Assembly: GCA_035327305.1 (NCBI GenBank)
Contig: DAOLDL010000003.1
Location: forward strand, 1-64,000
DNA from: CALMUP01 sp035327305
Lineage (GTDB): Bacteria > Verrucomicrobiota > Kiritimatiellia > CAIVKH01
Length of the DNA: 64,000 nt
Reading direction: 5' to 3'
Position numbers and translations under genes: made by a program. The notes beneath the pieces were generated by a model. It worked only from the letters and a program-made list of their open reading frames with translations, had not been told where the DNA came from and made no database searches. Positions 55,512 to 64,000 of this stretch are shown one piece after another (the first letter of the stretch is position 1; every line of letters begins with the position of its first letter).

Positions 55512-56396
55512 TCACATCGATTTCAGCGATCGATCCGATCGCGTAATATCCACCCCATCCACCGTCCACCGCGTCAACAAGGTTTTGACGCGACCTAGCC
55601 GGGTGGAAATATCCATGGATACAATGATCCGTTGTTCCGGGCAGACCCAGATTGATTCCGGGATATTCCGGACAAACAATCCGGGAGATTTTGATTTCAC
55701 CAGCAACTCCCTCGCCTCATGATCGCCCAGAGCCGATTTAACGTGGGCTGTGTCCACAACCTCCGCGGACATTTCATGGACGGCGTCATCCATGATAAGC
55801 GCGTACAACCGAGGTTCATCGCGCGGCAGATCACCCAGCGACCTTAGAGAAAACATCATCGACACATAATCCTGCGTGCCTTCCGGAATCATGAATTCAA
55901 CGTTCGTTTTGGCGCGCCTATCACTCCACGAAGCAACCTTGCGAACTGAATCCACCGTCAAAAAATCATCCTGGCGGAACGACCCTTCCCTGATCAGCTT
56001 GTGGACTTCATACATTGTTTCGCCGACTTCGTTTATTCGTTCGACACTGACTATTTGACTGTCAATTCGCTTGAATAACGACACCCAACCCTGGCTTTTG
56101 GCTTGCATGACCCGGATCCAAACATTTGTTCCACCCTCGGAATAGCGCCGGCATGACATGGTCGCCTTACCGGCGGTAACCGCGCCCCACTTGATGTCAT
56201 ATTCCATTACCTCGCTTTCGAGCGGTAAAGGAGCGGAGGAAGCCATAAAACCGGTCGTTAAAACAACCATGAAAGTTAAAAATTGGATTGCGCGAATAAA
56301 CACATCCTGACAGTGGTCAAAAGAGATGGTGGAAGCAAGCGTTATCGCGCCACGCGATATATGGTTGCTTGGGTAATGTTCCAAATGTTTTGCCAT
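55512..56396 (-). CDS. DUF3108-like exported protein
   Basis: Up to 294 residues. Hydrophobic segment AIQFLTFMVVLTTGFMASS (about 36-54) looks like a signal peptide, followed by a beta-rich domain (EYDIKWGAVTAGKATMSC, FRQDDFLTVDSVRKVASW, TQDYVSMMFSLRSLGDLP, TRLGRVKTLLTRW) that fits the DUF3108 periplasmic family of unknown function. AGGA lies 7 nt before the ATG at 56396, but the 35 residues preceding the hydrophobic stretch are atypical; the GTG at 56303 or ATG at 56270 would give a normal signal peptide. Divergent from the hydrolase gene. Confidence 0.75.
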   Translation of the reverse strand: MAKHLEHYPSNHISRGAITLASTISFDHCQDVFIRAIQFLTFMVVLTTGFMASSAPLPLESEVMEYDIKWGAVTAGKATMSCRRYSEGGTNVWIRVMQAKSQGWVSLFKRIDSQIVSVERINEVGETMYEVHKLIREGSFRQDDFLTVDSVRKVASWSDRRAKTNVEFMIPEGTQDYVSMMFSLRSLGDLPRDEPRLYALIMDDAVHEMSAEVVDTAHVKSALGDHEARELLVKSKSPGLFVRNIPESIWVCPEQRIIVSMDISTRLGRVKTLLTRWTVDGVDITRSDRSLKSM

Positions 56397-56428
56397 AAAT
56401 GCATCCTATTCGCTAGGCTTCGCGCACT

Positions 56429-57319
56429 GTGGTTCATGTATCAAAAATCATTCGCACACGACATCCGGCATGGCGCTGGCTCCGATTGGCCGGGGTGTTG
56501 GTATTAGCGGCCTGGTTGTTGCCGGGTTGCGTAAACCGTATGTTCTATTATCCGGATACTCATGTCTACCGCACCGCAAAGGATTTCCCCTACCCGGTAA
56601 GAGAAATTTTCTTTGATAGCCTGGACGGAACCGAACTTCACGGATGGCTTCTCATCTCGCCGGCCACCAATCCATTGGGAACCGTGGTACATTTCCATGG
56701 CAATGCACAGAACATTTCCGCACACGCTGATTTTGTCGATTGGTTGCCCCGCGAAGGGTATCATGTATTCATTTTTGATTACCGCGGCTTCGGCAAGTCG
56801 AAGGGTCGACCCACCCGCGAAGGTGTTTACATGGATGGCGTGGCGGCAATGATGCAAGCCATGCGTTTACCCGGCATTGAGTCCAACCGGCTGTTCGTTA
56901 TCGGCCAAAGTCTCGGCGGCGCCGTGGCATTGTCGGTTGCGGGGAGTCATCCCGAATTTGACATAAAGGCAATGGTCATCGATTCCTCCTTTTATTCCTA
57001 CCGTGGTATTGTGAAAGACAAGTTGAAAGACATGCCGTTATTATCATTGGCGGCTCGTCCGCTATCAAAATGGCTGACCAGCGACACGCATTCGCCGCAT
57101 CTCAATATCGCTCAAATACAGGCTCCGGTCATGTTCATCCACGGCACACGGGATTATGTGATCCCGCATCATCATTCGGAAATGCTGTATGAATCTGCCC
57201 GTGAGCCGAAGGAATTGCTCTTGATTGATGGCGCGGCTCACATCAGTGCGTTACACTCCCATCGCTTTGACACCGCCCCCCGCATAATCCGATTTTTCAC
57301 CGAACAAATTCAGCCATGA
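56429..57319 (+). CDS. alpha/beta-hydrolase lipoprotein
   Basis: 296 residues. A signal ending AAWLLPGC is a good lipobox, so the enzyme should be membrane-tethered outside the cytoplasm. The alpha/beta-hydrolase fold shows VVHFHGNAQN (oxyanion region), FDYRGFGKSKG, the nucleophile elbow GQSLGG, PVMFIHGTRDYVIP (Asp) and DGAAHIS (His), as in BEM46/FrsA-like hydrolases. It starts at a GTG; no in-frame ATG precedes the signal. The stop overlaps the next start (ATGA), coupling it to the GHL10 hydrolase. Substrate unknown, probably an ester. Confidence 0.88.
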   Translation: MVHVSKIIRTRHPAWRWLRLAGVLVLAAWLLPGCVNRMFYYPDTHVYRTAKDFPYPVREIFFDSLDGTELHGWLLISPATNPLGTVVHFHGNAQNISAHADFVDWLPREGYHVFIFDYRGFGKSKGRPTREGVYMDGVAAMMQAMRLPGIESNRLFVIGQSLGGAVALSVAGSHPEFDIKAMVIDSSFYSYRGIVKDKLKDMPLLSLAARPLSKWLTSDTHSPHLNIAQIQAPVMFIHGTRDYVIPHHHSEMLYESAREPKELLLIDGAAHISALHSHRFDTAPRIIRFFTEQIQP

Positions 57320-59718
57320 AATCACTAAAGCCATTCATTTTTACTGTCACCGTGTTTCTTTGCGCCATGACCGGTCTTGATGCGCAGGTAATCGACACAT
57401 TCCGATACGGCGATTCGTCGTCCGCGGCAAAAAGCTGGCGCCCGGTCGGCGACTCCCCCCCGCCAAAACCAATTTCCAATGCGGGGTTGCAATTCACCGC
57501 GCCGTTTGCATCACCTGATCGCGATCGCGTTTATTGGGATCGCGACGGTGAATGGAATTTTCAGAGCACCAGCAGTTTTGAACTCGAACTAACTTGTCCC
57601 GATCCAAGCGCTTTCCGGTCGTTTGCCATTTATTTCCGGAGCGGCAAAGGCTGGTATGTCTGGAATCACCCGCTTCCCACCGCCGGTCGCCAAAAATTGA
57701 TTTTGCAAAAAGGGCATTTTTCCATTGAGGGGACGCCAACGGGTTGGAACAAAATCGACCGCATCCGCATTTCACCATGGAAAGGCGAACCACGGCAAAC
57801 GGAATTTATTCTGCACCAATTCAATGCGCGAAGAGATGGACTCTACCTCATTCAAGCCACCGATTCGGCGCCGAATGCCACGGAGCGAAACGTCGCGCGA
57901 AGAACCACCGAACGCATGAGCAGGTGGTTACGGCAAAGCGGCGTTCCTCATTCGATTGTAACGGAAGATCAACTTGCCAACGTGGCCCATCACGCCTCGA
58001 TTCTGGTTTTTCCCTACAACACCAAATTGCCCGCCAACGGGATAAAGGAATTACGGCCTTTTATTCAACGCGGCGGCAAACTGATGGTATTTTACAGTTC
58101 CGACGATCAATTGGCCAAACTCATGGGTGTGCAACTGGGCGCGGTCACCAATACCCGTGATATCGCGCAATGGCGCGGCATGCAATTTGGCAACGAAGCG
58201 CCGGCCGGCGTACCTCATCGCATTCACCAGCAATCCTGGAATATCGGCCACGCCACCCCTTCAGCCAAAAATTCGCGTATCATCGCCTGGTGGATGAATG
58301 CAAACGGACGTCGCTCCGCCGATCCCGCTGTGATTGCCACTCCAAACGGATATTGGTTCACCCATATTCTGCTGGATGACGACAATCTGGCCAAACAACG
58401 CATGCTTTCCGGCCTGCTGGCCAGCCTGGATACTGCCATCTGGAAAGACACTGCGGATCACGCAATGTTGAATGCGGGAAAAGTGGATGGTTGGTCAAGC
58501 GCGCAACAAACCATGCAAGCGATCCAAAAGCTCGCAGAACGGCATCCCAATGAAGAGACCATCTCGGCATTTATCCGCCGTTCCGGTGTTCACTTGCGAA
58601 ATCTTCAGGAACAGTATCAACGCAGGCAATTCCGCGATGCCACGCTCAAGGGGTATGAATTGACCGACTTGTTGATTCGAGCCTATGCCCTGGCACAAAG
58701 ACCGGTTATGCCCGAATTCCGCGGAATGTGGAATCACGACGCGACGGGCCGATTTCCGGGTGACTGGGATCGCACCGCCAAATTGTTGGCGGACAGTGGA
58801 ATCAACGCGATCTTTATCAACGCGACGTGGGCTGGACTGGCACACTATCAAAGCAAACATCTTCCGCAATCATTCACGTACCGCTTTTATGGCGATCAAT
58901 TGGCGCAGTGCATTGCCGCCGCAAGAAAACATGGCCTGGAAGTGCATGCCTGGATCGTGTGCTGGTATCTGGAAAACTCTCCGGCGGAATTTTCGGGACC
59001 TCTTAAAAAAACCGATCGCCTGCAACACGGAAGCAAGGGCAACGAACGGATGTGGATGAATCCGGCCCATCCGGAAAATGTAAAACACCATCTCGATGTG
59101 ATCAGGGAAATCCTGGCCAACTATGATGTGGACGGCATTCATTTGGACTACATCCGGTACCCGGATAGCGATGGTTGTTTTTCCGCCTTTACTCGGCGGA
59201 CATTTCAGCGTGCCACCGGCAAAGAAGCCGCCCGATGGCCGCAGGACGTTCTCGTCGGCGGGCCACTGCGAAACGATTTTATCAAATGGCGGGCAGACGT
59301 TATAACTGACTTTGTACGCCAGGCCGGGCAAACCATCCGGCAAGCAAAACCAAAAGTAAAATTATCAACCGCCGTCTGGGGTGGATATCCCGATGTTATA
59401 TCATCCATCGGACAAGATTGGGGTGCGTGGTTGCGCGCAGGTCTGGTGGATTTTATTACCCCGATGAATTATGCAAACGAATTGTCACGCTTCAATTCAC
59501 TTTTGGAGAAGCAATTGGCCCTGCCGGGAGCTCGCGGTCGTATTTACCCCGGGATCGGCGTAACCGCAAATGAAAGCCAATTGCGCGGCGATCAGGTGAT
59601 CGAACAAGTTCTGGCCTCTCGCCGTATGGGGGCAGGTGGTTTTGTACTTTTTGATTTGAGCCAGACCATCGTCGATGACACATTGCCGGCGCTTCGAATG
59701 GGAACAACAAAACCATGA
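57316..59718 (+). CDS. GHL10-type glycoside hydrolase-like exported protein
   Basis: 800 residues. Signal peptide (TVTVFLCAMTGLDAQ), an N-terminal beta-sandwich (about 25-180, carbohydrate-binding-like), a flavodoxin/ThuA-like segment (about 185-370) containing HASILVFPYNTKLPANG, a helical linker, and a C-terminal TIM-barrel (about 465-790) of the GHL10/DUF187 family: EFRGMWNHD, INAIFINATW, GLEVHAWIVCW, VDGIHLDYIRYPDS and DFITPMNYAN. Acidic residues in HLDYIRYPD are the likely active site. Family members act on peptidoglycan-like or other glycans, with few characterised. Translationally coupled to the upstream hydrolase lipoprotein. Confidence 0.86.
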   Translation: MKSLKPFIFTVTVFLCAMTGLDAQVIDTFRYGDSSSAAKSWRPVGDSPPPKPISNAGLQFTAPFASPDRDRVYWDRDGEWNFQSTSSFELELTCPDPSAFRSFAIYFRSGKGWYVWNHPLPTAGRQKLILQKGHFSIEGTPTGWNKIDRIRISPWKGEPRQTEFILHQFNARRDGLYLIQATDSAPNATERNVARRTTERMSRWLRQSGVPHSIVTEDQLANVAHHASILVFPYNTKLPANGIKELRPFIQRGGKLMVFYSSDDQLAKLMGVQLGAVTNTRDIAQWRGMQFGNEAPAGVPHRIHQQSWNIGHATPSAKNSRIIAWWMNANGRRSADPAVIATPNGYWFTHILLDDDNLAKQRMLSGLLASLDTAIWKDTADHAMLNAGKVDGWSSAQQTMQAIQKLAERHPNEETISAFIRRSGVHLRNLQEQYQRRQFRDATLKGYELTDLLIRAYALAQRPVMPEFRGMWNHDATGRFPGDWDRTAKLLADSGINAIFINATWAGLAHYQSKHLPQSFTYRFYGDQLAQCIAAARKHGLEVHAWIVCWYLENSPAEFSGPLKKTDRLQHGSKGNERMWMNPAHPENVKHHLDVIREILANYDVDGIHLDYIRYPDSDGCFSAFTRRTFQRATGKEAARWPQDVLVGGPLRNDFIKWRADVITDFVRQAGQTIRQAKPKVKLSTAVWGGYPDVISSIGQDWGAWLRAGLVDFITPMNYANELSRFNSLLEKQLALPGARGRIYPGIGVTANESQLRGDQVIEQVLASRRMGAGGFVLFDLSQTIVDDTLPALRMGTTKP

Positions 59719-59726
59719 AGTTGCTG

Positions 59727-59755
59727 TTTACATCTGTCGTGCATCTCCCTAGTAT
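59727..59755 (+). promoter_or_regulatory. candidate sigma70-type promoter of pyrH-frr
   Basis: TTTACA (59727-59732) and TAGTAT (59750-59755) are 17 nt apart, 31 nt upstream of the pyrH start. Good match to a housekeeping promoter, identified by eye. Confidence 0.5.
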
Positions 59756-59785
59756 CGGGTAACTTGTCATATGCGAGAGGATCCT

Positions 59786-60556
59786 ATGGCCGCCACGAAA
59801 AATAGTGGAAAACCACGCTACAAACGCATTTTGTTGAAATTAAGCGGTGAGGCATTTCAAAACAAACGCACGGGAGAAAGCCTTGATCCCGAAGTGCTTG
59901 TAAGTATTGCCAATCAGATTAAACGGGTGAAAAATCTCGGCGTGGAAGTGGCAATAGTGGTCGGAGGCGGAAACATCTTTCGCGGGCTGACCGGTGAAAA
60001 TTGCGGTGTTGACCGAACCACAGGTGACCACATGGGCATGTTGGCTACGGTAATCAACAGCCTGGCCTTGCAGTCCGCCCTCGAAAGCGCCGGCGTAATG
60101 ACTCGTGTCCTTAGCGCCATCAATATCTCCGAAGTCGCCGAACCGTTCATCCGCCGCCGCGCCATCCGTCACCTCGAGAAAGGACGCGTCATCATCATCG
60201 GCGCTGGAACGGGTAATCCGTATTTTACAACCGATAGCGCCGCCGCCTTGCGCGCCAGTGAAATCAACGCGGATATTCTGTTGAAAGCAACCAAGGTGGA
60301 TGGCATTTACAATGCCGACCCCATGAAGTCCCCGGGTGCGGTCCGCTTCGATCACATCAGTTACCAACAGGCATTGCGGGATCAGTTAAAAGTCATGGAC
60401 GCCGCCGCGTTCTCACTCTGCCAGGAAAATAATATTCCCATCCTCGTATTTAATTTCTTCAAGGAAAATGAAATCATGCGCGCCGTACTTGGTCAAAAAG
60501 TCGGAACGCTGGTCGATGATAAAGCGTCGGCCCAATCGAAACGCAAAACAGGATAA
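59786..60556 (+). CDS. pyrH: UMP kinase
   Basis: Amino-acid-kinase-family enzyme (256 residues) that phosphorylates UMP to UDP. RILLKLSGEAF (KLSGEA at 18-23), VVGGGNIFRG, DHMGMLATVINSLAL and GTGNPYFTTDSAAALRA are PyrH signatures. I start at 59786 because GAGAGG lies 5 nt before that ATG; the upstream in-frame ATG overlaps this ribosome-binding site. Adjacent to frr as in many bacteria. Confidence 0.97.
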   Translation: MAATKNSGKPRYKRILLKLSGEAFQNKRTGESLDPEVLVSIANQIKRVKNLGVEVAIVVGGGNIFRGLTGENCGVDRTTGDHMGMLATVINSLALQSALESAGVMTRVLSAINISEVAEPFIRRRAIRHLEKGRVIIIGAGTGNPYFTTDSAAALRASEINADILLKATKVDGIYNADPMKSPGAVRFDHISYQQALRDQLKVMDAAAFSLCQENNIPILVFNFFKENEIMRAVLGQKVGTLVDDKASAQSKRKTG

Positions 60557-60561
60557 ATGAC

Positions 60562-61125
60562 ATGGATTCGACCGACGACATACTTTTGGAAGCTGAAGAC
60601 AAGATGAACAAATGCGTGGAGCATTTGACCCACGAGTTATCCGGACTTCGCACCGGCAAAGCCTCCCCCAGCCTGGTTGACAGCATTCCGGTTGAATATT
60701 ATGGCGCCATGACCAAATTACGGGAAATAGCGGGCATCAGCACGCCGGAACCCCGACTGATCGTCATCAATGCCTATGATCCATCAGCGTTGTCGGCCAT
60801 CGACAAAGCGATTCTCGCCGCGAATATTGGCGTCACCCCGATCAACGACGGTCGCGTGATTCGCATCCCGATTCCGGAACTAAGCGAAGAGCGTCGCAAG
60901 GAACTGATCAAGGTCGGCAAGCGTATGAGCGAAGAAGCGCGTGTTGCGATCCGGAATGTTCGACGCGATTCGAACGAAGCCATAAAGTCATTGCAGAAGA
61001 ACAACAAAATCACCGAAGATGAGCGCGATGCCGGCACCGAAGAAATTCAGAAGCTGACCGATGCCTACATTGGTAAAGTCGACACCATGATCGCAACAAA
61101 AGAAAAAGATATCATGGTGGTGTGA
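60562..61125 (+). CDS. frr: ribosome recycling factor
   Basis: 187 residues; splits post-termination ribosomes together with EF-G. HLTHELSGLRTGKASPSLVD and the C-terminal helix motifs (RKELIKVGKRMSEEARVAIRN begins the conserved block, then DSNEAIKSLQK) match RRF along the full length. It starts 5 nt after pyrH, so the two are co-transcribed, and a terminator follows directly. Confidence 0.97.
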   Translation: MDSTDDILLEAEDKMNKCVEHLTHELSGLRTGKASPSLVDSIPVEYYGAMTKLREIAGISTPEPRLIVINAYDPSALSAIDKAILAANIGVTPINDGRVIRIPIPELSEERRKELIKVGKRMSEEARVAIRNVRRDSNEAIKSLQKNNKITEDERDAGTEEIQKLTDAYIGKVDTMIATKEKDIMVV

Positions 61126-61130
61126 GTCGT

Positions 61131-61164
61131 CTGGCTGGATCGTTCAGAATTCCGGCCAGTTTTT
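61131..61164 (+). terminator. Rho-independent terminator after frr
   Basis: Nine-base arms CTGGCTGGA (61131-61139) and TCCGGCCAG (61151-61159) pair with one G-T wobble, followed by five T. It begins 5 nt after the frr stop and overlaps the 3' end of the convergent mutY gene. Confidence 0.7.
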
Positions 61165-62244
61165 GCAATTCAACAGTGCATTCAGTATTTTTTGATCGGC
61201 CCGGGGCAGAGCATATTCATCGATTTGTTTTGCGGTCACCCAGGCAAAGTCCGCACAGCCAATTGGCTTTGGTTTTCCAGATGTCACACGAACCCAGTAT
61301 GCATGCAGATCCATCCGGAAGTGACTGAACGTATGGCGTACCGTGATCAGATGCGGACCGACTCTGACGTTTAAATTCAACTCCTCCTTCAGTTCGCGGC
61401 GAATACACTCCGGGAGCGACTCTCCACGCTCAACACCGCCGCCGGGGAATTCCCACAGGCCTCCCAACATGGACGACTCCTTGCGTTGTGCGATCAGGAT
61501 TTGACCGGAATCGTTTATGATGACTCCGGCGCCAACATGCCGGTGCGGAATAGACTTCCTGGGCGTGCGTACGGGATACATCGCGGGGTTTCCCGTTTTC
61601 CGTGCCTTGCAAACCGGAGCAAGCGGACACACATTACAGGCCGGATTGGCTGGCGAACAGACCAGAGCCCCCAACTCCATCATCGCTTCATTAAATTCCC
61701 CGCTTCGTCCTTTTGGCAAAAGATCATCCAGAATCGATTGAAGCTTTTTGCGAACAACGGGGCGGTCTGAATCTTCGTCAACGGCAAACACCCTTGTGAT
61801 AACGCGAATTACATTTCCATCCAAAACCGCGTAATCCAGATTAAATGCAAGACTGGCAATGGCCGCCGCGGTATACGGTCCCACGCCAGGCAAAGCAAGC
61901 AGTCCCTGATAGTCCGTCGGGAATCGGGCATGATTGTGCTCCACCAGATGCCTGGCCGTCGCATGGGCGCGACGGGCGCGACTGTAATATCCCAATCCCT
62001 CCCACATCTTAAGCGCTTCCGACTGGCGGGCGGCGGCAAGGGACTCAAGAGTGGGAAATCGTTTTATGAATTTTATAAAATAGGGAGTCGCCTGGTCCGC
62101 CCTGGTTTGCTGAAGCATCAATTCCGAAATCCATACATGGTATGGCGACCGGTTTTTACGCCATGGCAGATCACGGCGGTTGTCGGAAAACCATGCCGGC
62201 AAATCGTGACGGAAACGTTTTGATACCGAGGGTGAAATACGCAT
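61144..62244 (-). CDS. mutY: A/G-specific adenine glycosylase
   Basis: DNA repair enzyme of 366 residues that removes adenine opposite 8-oxoguanine. Catalytic Glu41 (ISELMLQQT) and Asp142 (VLDGNVIRV), the helix-hairpin-helix LPGVGPYTAAAIAS and the [4Fe-4S] ligands Cys196, 203, 206 and 212 (C-x6-C-x2-C-x5-C) are all present. The C-terminal NUDIX-like domain (about 230-360, RRELKEELNL) recognises 8-oxoG. Convergent with frr. Confidence 0.97.
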   Translation of the reverse strand: MRISPSVSKRFRHDLPAWFSDNRRDLPWRKNRSPYHVWISELMLQQTRADQATPYFIKFIKRFPTLESLAAARQSEALKMWEGLGYYSRARRAHATARHLVEHNHARFPTDYQGLLALPGVGPYTAAAIASLAFNLDYAVLDGNVIRVITRVFAVDEDSDRPVVRKKLQSILDDLLPKGRSGEFNEAMMELGALVCSPANPACNVCPLAPVCKARKTGNPAMYPVRTPRKSIPHRHVGAGVIINDSGQILIAQRKESSMLGGLWEFPGGGVERGESLPECIRRELKEELNLNVRVGPHLITVRHTFSHFRMDLHAYWVRVTSGKPKPIGCADFAWVTAKQIDEYALPRADQKILNALLNCKNWPEF

Positions 62245-62256
62245 GTGAAGAGTGTT

Positions 62257-62769
62257 TCAGTCGAGATGTCGCTCGTGTTCACGAACACGGCGTAAATTTC
62301 GCTGGGCAATGGTGCGATCAGGGGAATCCATTTCCTCGAGTTGAGCAAGCCGGGGGGGGCCAACCGTCATATCCAGCACATCGACATCCCATGCATAATA
62401 TAATTTTCGCATACGGTTTTGTTCATCAATCAACACAAATTGATAATGAACTTCCTGCTTGTTCGATCCCCTCTGGGTAGTCGACCAGCGAGGGAACATG
62501 ATTTGCCCACGGAGGCTGGAAATTTGTGATTCCAGCCACTGGTCAATATCGCCAACTCCTTCAGGCCCCGGACTTTGCCGGACCCTTCTGATGACTTCAT
62601 CCGTTCCAATGGCCGAAGTGACAGCGCGAAGAAGGGTTTCACGGCGATTGCGTTCCCTTTCCCTCTCTTCAAAATATGCGCGATCATCAGGCGAAATCCT
62701 TTCGCATCCGGCGGCAAGCAAAAGCGCCAGAAAGAATACCCGGCCGACATGAATACCAAACCTGTACAT
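62257..62769 (-). CDS. lipoprotein of unknown function
   Basis: 170 residues from the ATG at 62769. Signal RVFFLALLLAAGC has a good lipobox. The mature part begins with a charged helix (FEERERERNRRETLLRAV) and continues as a mixed alpha/beta domain (HYQFVLIDEQNRMRKLYYAWD). I do not recognise the family. The frame is open 47 codons further upstream, and an ATG at 62793 is also possible. It lies 12 nt upstream-side of mutY on the same strand, so the lipoprotein and mutY may be co-transcribed. Confidence 0.72.
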   Translation of the reverse strand: MYRFGIHVGRVFFLALLLAAGCERISPDDRAYFEERERERNRRETLLRAVTSAIGTDEVIRRVRQSPGPEGVGDIDQWLESQISSLRGQIMFPRWSTTQRGSNKQEVHYQFVLIDEQNRMRKLYYAWDVDVLDMTVGPPRLAQLEEMDSPDRTIAQRNLRRVREHERHLD

Positions 62770-62944
62770 GAAACGCCCCAACCATCCCGTCATTGCCCGT
62801 TTTCCGTCGCGAATACCCATGCGGAACCACCACAGGGCAAAATTGTTGCAAAAACCGCCCCCGGGATTCAAAGAGACACTTTTACTTTGACCGGGGACTT
62901 CATAAATCATATCTTATTCATGCGACATAACGAGGAAAATTATT

Positions 62945-63769
62945 ATGGCTGACAATCCTATTGATCCGGAAAAAAAACAGGACGCCACACCGCCGAAAAT
63001 TAACATCAAATCAGCGGAAAAGAAGTCGGACACGACTCGGATTGATTTATCTGCGGCCAAACCGCCTCCATCGATTGTCGACAAGAAGGATCTGCCTGCC
63101 GACGCAGATGATTATTTCAAGCGCAGTACCATGCGGATTGACATTCCGCCGGGTCACGGCGCTCCGATGGGTGGAAAGAAAAGCGATACCACCCGGATTG
63201 ATATTCCTGCCACTTCCGGGGATGCGTCAAAACAACAAACTTCGAAAATTGACCTTAGTTCGGCGGCAAGTTCCACCGATGATGTGTTCAAGGCTAAGAC
63301 TATTCCCGTCGGCGTGCCCACGCCTCCGCCAGTAGCACCACCGGGAAGACCCAAAACGATACAGATGAAACGTCCGGCCGCCGCGCCGGGCGAATCGATT
63401 ATTGTTTCACCGGAAACCACCGCCAACGCCACGGAACAGGCGCGCAAAAGTGAAACCGCGCGCATTGATCTCTCGGCGGATAACGTGGATCGCCCGGCGA
63501 CCCGCCCCAAAACCATTCGCATCAAACGTCCGGACGGCACTTCAGGGCGCAAAGCGCTTGCGATCGCCAGGCCGTCAGATGAAGAAACGCCGACGCCTTC
63601 CGAGGAAACAGTCAGTCCGCCAATTGTCGATACAGCGGATAGCGATAATGAGCCGGGCGTTTTTGTCGGAATAATTTCGATTGCCGCACTTGTGGTCGCC
63701 GGAATCCTGCTGTACGTTTTGCTGGCGCAAACCATGGCGCCGAACCTTCCATTTCCGGGTCGAATCTAA
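62945..63769 (+). CDS. repeat-rich protein with C-terminal transmembrane helix
   Basis: 274 residues. No N-terminal signal; residues 1-238 are polar, Pro/Thr/Lys/Asp-rich and likely disordered; one C-terminal hydrophobic helix (about 239-261) would make it a tail-anchored inner-membrane protein facing the cytoplasm. Five copies of a T-x-(R/K)-I-D-(L/I) motif occur (TTRIDLS near 30, TMRIDIP near 62, TTRIDIP near 82, TSKIDLS near 99, TARIDLS near 171) and two copies of RPKTI-x-(M/I)-KRP (about 135 and 187). The Thr residues before basic positions could be kinase targets read by FHA-type domains; that is speculation. Immediately upstream of trxA. Confidence 0.8.
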   Translation: MADNPIDPEKKQDATPPKINIKSAEKKSDTTRIDLSAAKPPPSIVDKKDLPADADDYFKRSTMRIDIPPGHGAPMGGKKSDTTRIDIPATSGDASKQQTSKIDLSSAASSTDDVFKAKTIPVGVPTPPPVAPPGRPKTIQMKRPAAAPGESIIVSPETTANATEQARKSETARIDLSADNVDRPATRPKTIRIKRPDGTSGRKALAIARPSDEETPTPSEETVSPPIVDTADSDNEPGVFVGIISIAALVVAGILLYVLLAQTMAPNLPFPGRI

Positions 63770-63831
63770 ACCGGAATTGAACGGTTTGGGTTATAAGCGG
63801 TCCTATTACCCGAAAGCATCAGGAGTATCAA

Positions 63832-64000
63832 ATGTCAGAAGCTATAGAACATGTTAATGCATCAACGTGGTCAACCGTAACCGGGTCATCGTTGCCGGTT
63901 CTTGTCGATTTTTGGGCGGAATGGTGCGGCCCTTGCCGGGCGATTGCCCCGGTGTTGGAGGAATTGGCCAAGGAATACGAAGGCAAGCTGAAGATCGTCA
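63832..64000 (+). CDS. trxA: thioredoxin (3' end outside the window)
   Basis: The first 56 codons of a thioredoxin. PVLVDFWAEWCGPC carries the redox motif WCGPC at residues 31-35, unlike the cysteine-less TlpA-like protein at 16956-17945. AGGAG lies 6 nt before the ATG. The gene runs off the end of the window. Confidence 0.95.
   Translation, partial: MSEAIEHVNASTWSTVTGSSLPVLVDFWAEWCGPCRAIAPVLEELAKEYEGKLKIV

Noticed and set aside
63771..63815. AAACCG...CGGTTT hairpin before trxA
   Set aside because: Six-base stem without a T tract on either strand; more likely chance.
1..64000. CRISPR arrays, insertion sequences and prophage genes
   Set aside because: Scanning found no regularly spaced repeats, transposase motifs or phage structural genes.

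Overview
The window is a bacterial chromosome segment of roughly even base composition, densely coded on both strands. Several traits point to the PVC superphylum (Kiritimatiellota, Lentisphaerota or Verrucomicrobiota): a secreted giant amylase ending in calcium-binding 'DSDGDG' repeats, a eukaryote-like (type 2) IleRS, a GHL10-type glycoside hydrolase, many lipoproteins, and a GDP-heptose type sugar pathway. The phylum is an inference from gene content; no rRNA is present. No intergenic gap reaches 300 bases. No CRISPR array, insertion sequence or prophage was seen.

Layout. 0-3.4 kb: ileS and tRNA-Gly(CCC). 3.5-7.8 kb: a tight five-gene sugar operon (SDR epimerase, heptose-1-P nucleotidyltransferase, heptose kinase, GmhA, GT2). 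7.8-18 kb: a GT39-like membrane protein, a large hybrid sensor kinase, an ApgM-family enzyme, an amidohydrolase, a LysM lipoprotein, RfbD and a TlpA-like protein without its cysteines. 18.1-24.7 kb: one 2205-residue secreted protein with two complete GH13 amylase domains. 25-28.5 kb: a TPR protein, an EEP phosphoesterase lipoprotein and two small secreted proteins. 28.6-38.8 kb: a surface-polysaccharide locus, with three genes on the plus strand (two methyltransferases, GT4) and an eight-gene minus-strand operon whose genes almost all overlap by 4 nt, including GmhB, a second nucleotidyltransferase and a nucleotide-sugar dehydrogenase homologue lacking its catalytic Cys. With the first operon this gives all four steps to a GDP-heptose-like donor.

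38.9-47.0 kb: a three-gene operon that looks like an unusual synthase-dependent exopolysaccharide system: PilZ fused to the N-terminus of a processive GT2, a NodB-like/LamG-like membrane-anchored protein, and a 1521-residue TPR/NodB-like/beta-barrel protein. It resembles poly-GlcNAc (Pga) export rebuilt with a built-in c-di-GMP receptor and two deacetylase-like domains that have lost catalytic residues.

47.2-49.3 kb: a probable type II restriction-modification pair. 49.6-51.7 kb: leuDC. 51.8-53.3 kb: ureG-ureD without other urease genes. 53.4-54.9 kb: a small RiPP-like locus (precursor-like peptide with C-terminal Ser, HprK-like kinase, S26 signal-peptidase-like protein); the peptide and kinase share a frame separated by one TGA. 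54.9-64 kb: HIT protein, DUF3108 protein, alpha/beta-hydrolase lipoprotein, GHL10 hydrolase, pyrH-frr, mutY, a lipoprotein, a membrane protein with repeated 'T-x-R/K-I-D' motifs, and the start of trxA.

The two best candidates for something undescribed are the PilZ-GT2 exopolysaccharide operon and the peptide/HprK-like kinase/S26 peptidase locus.
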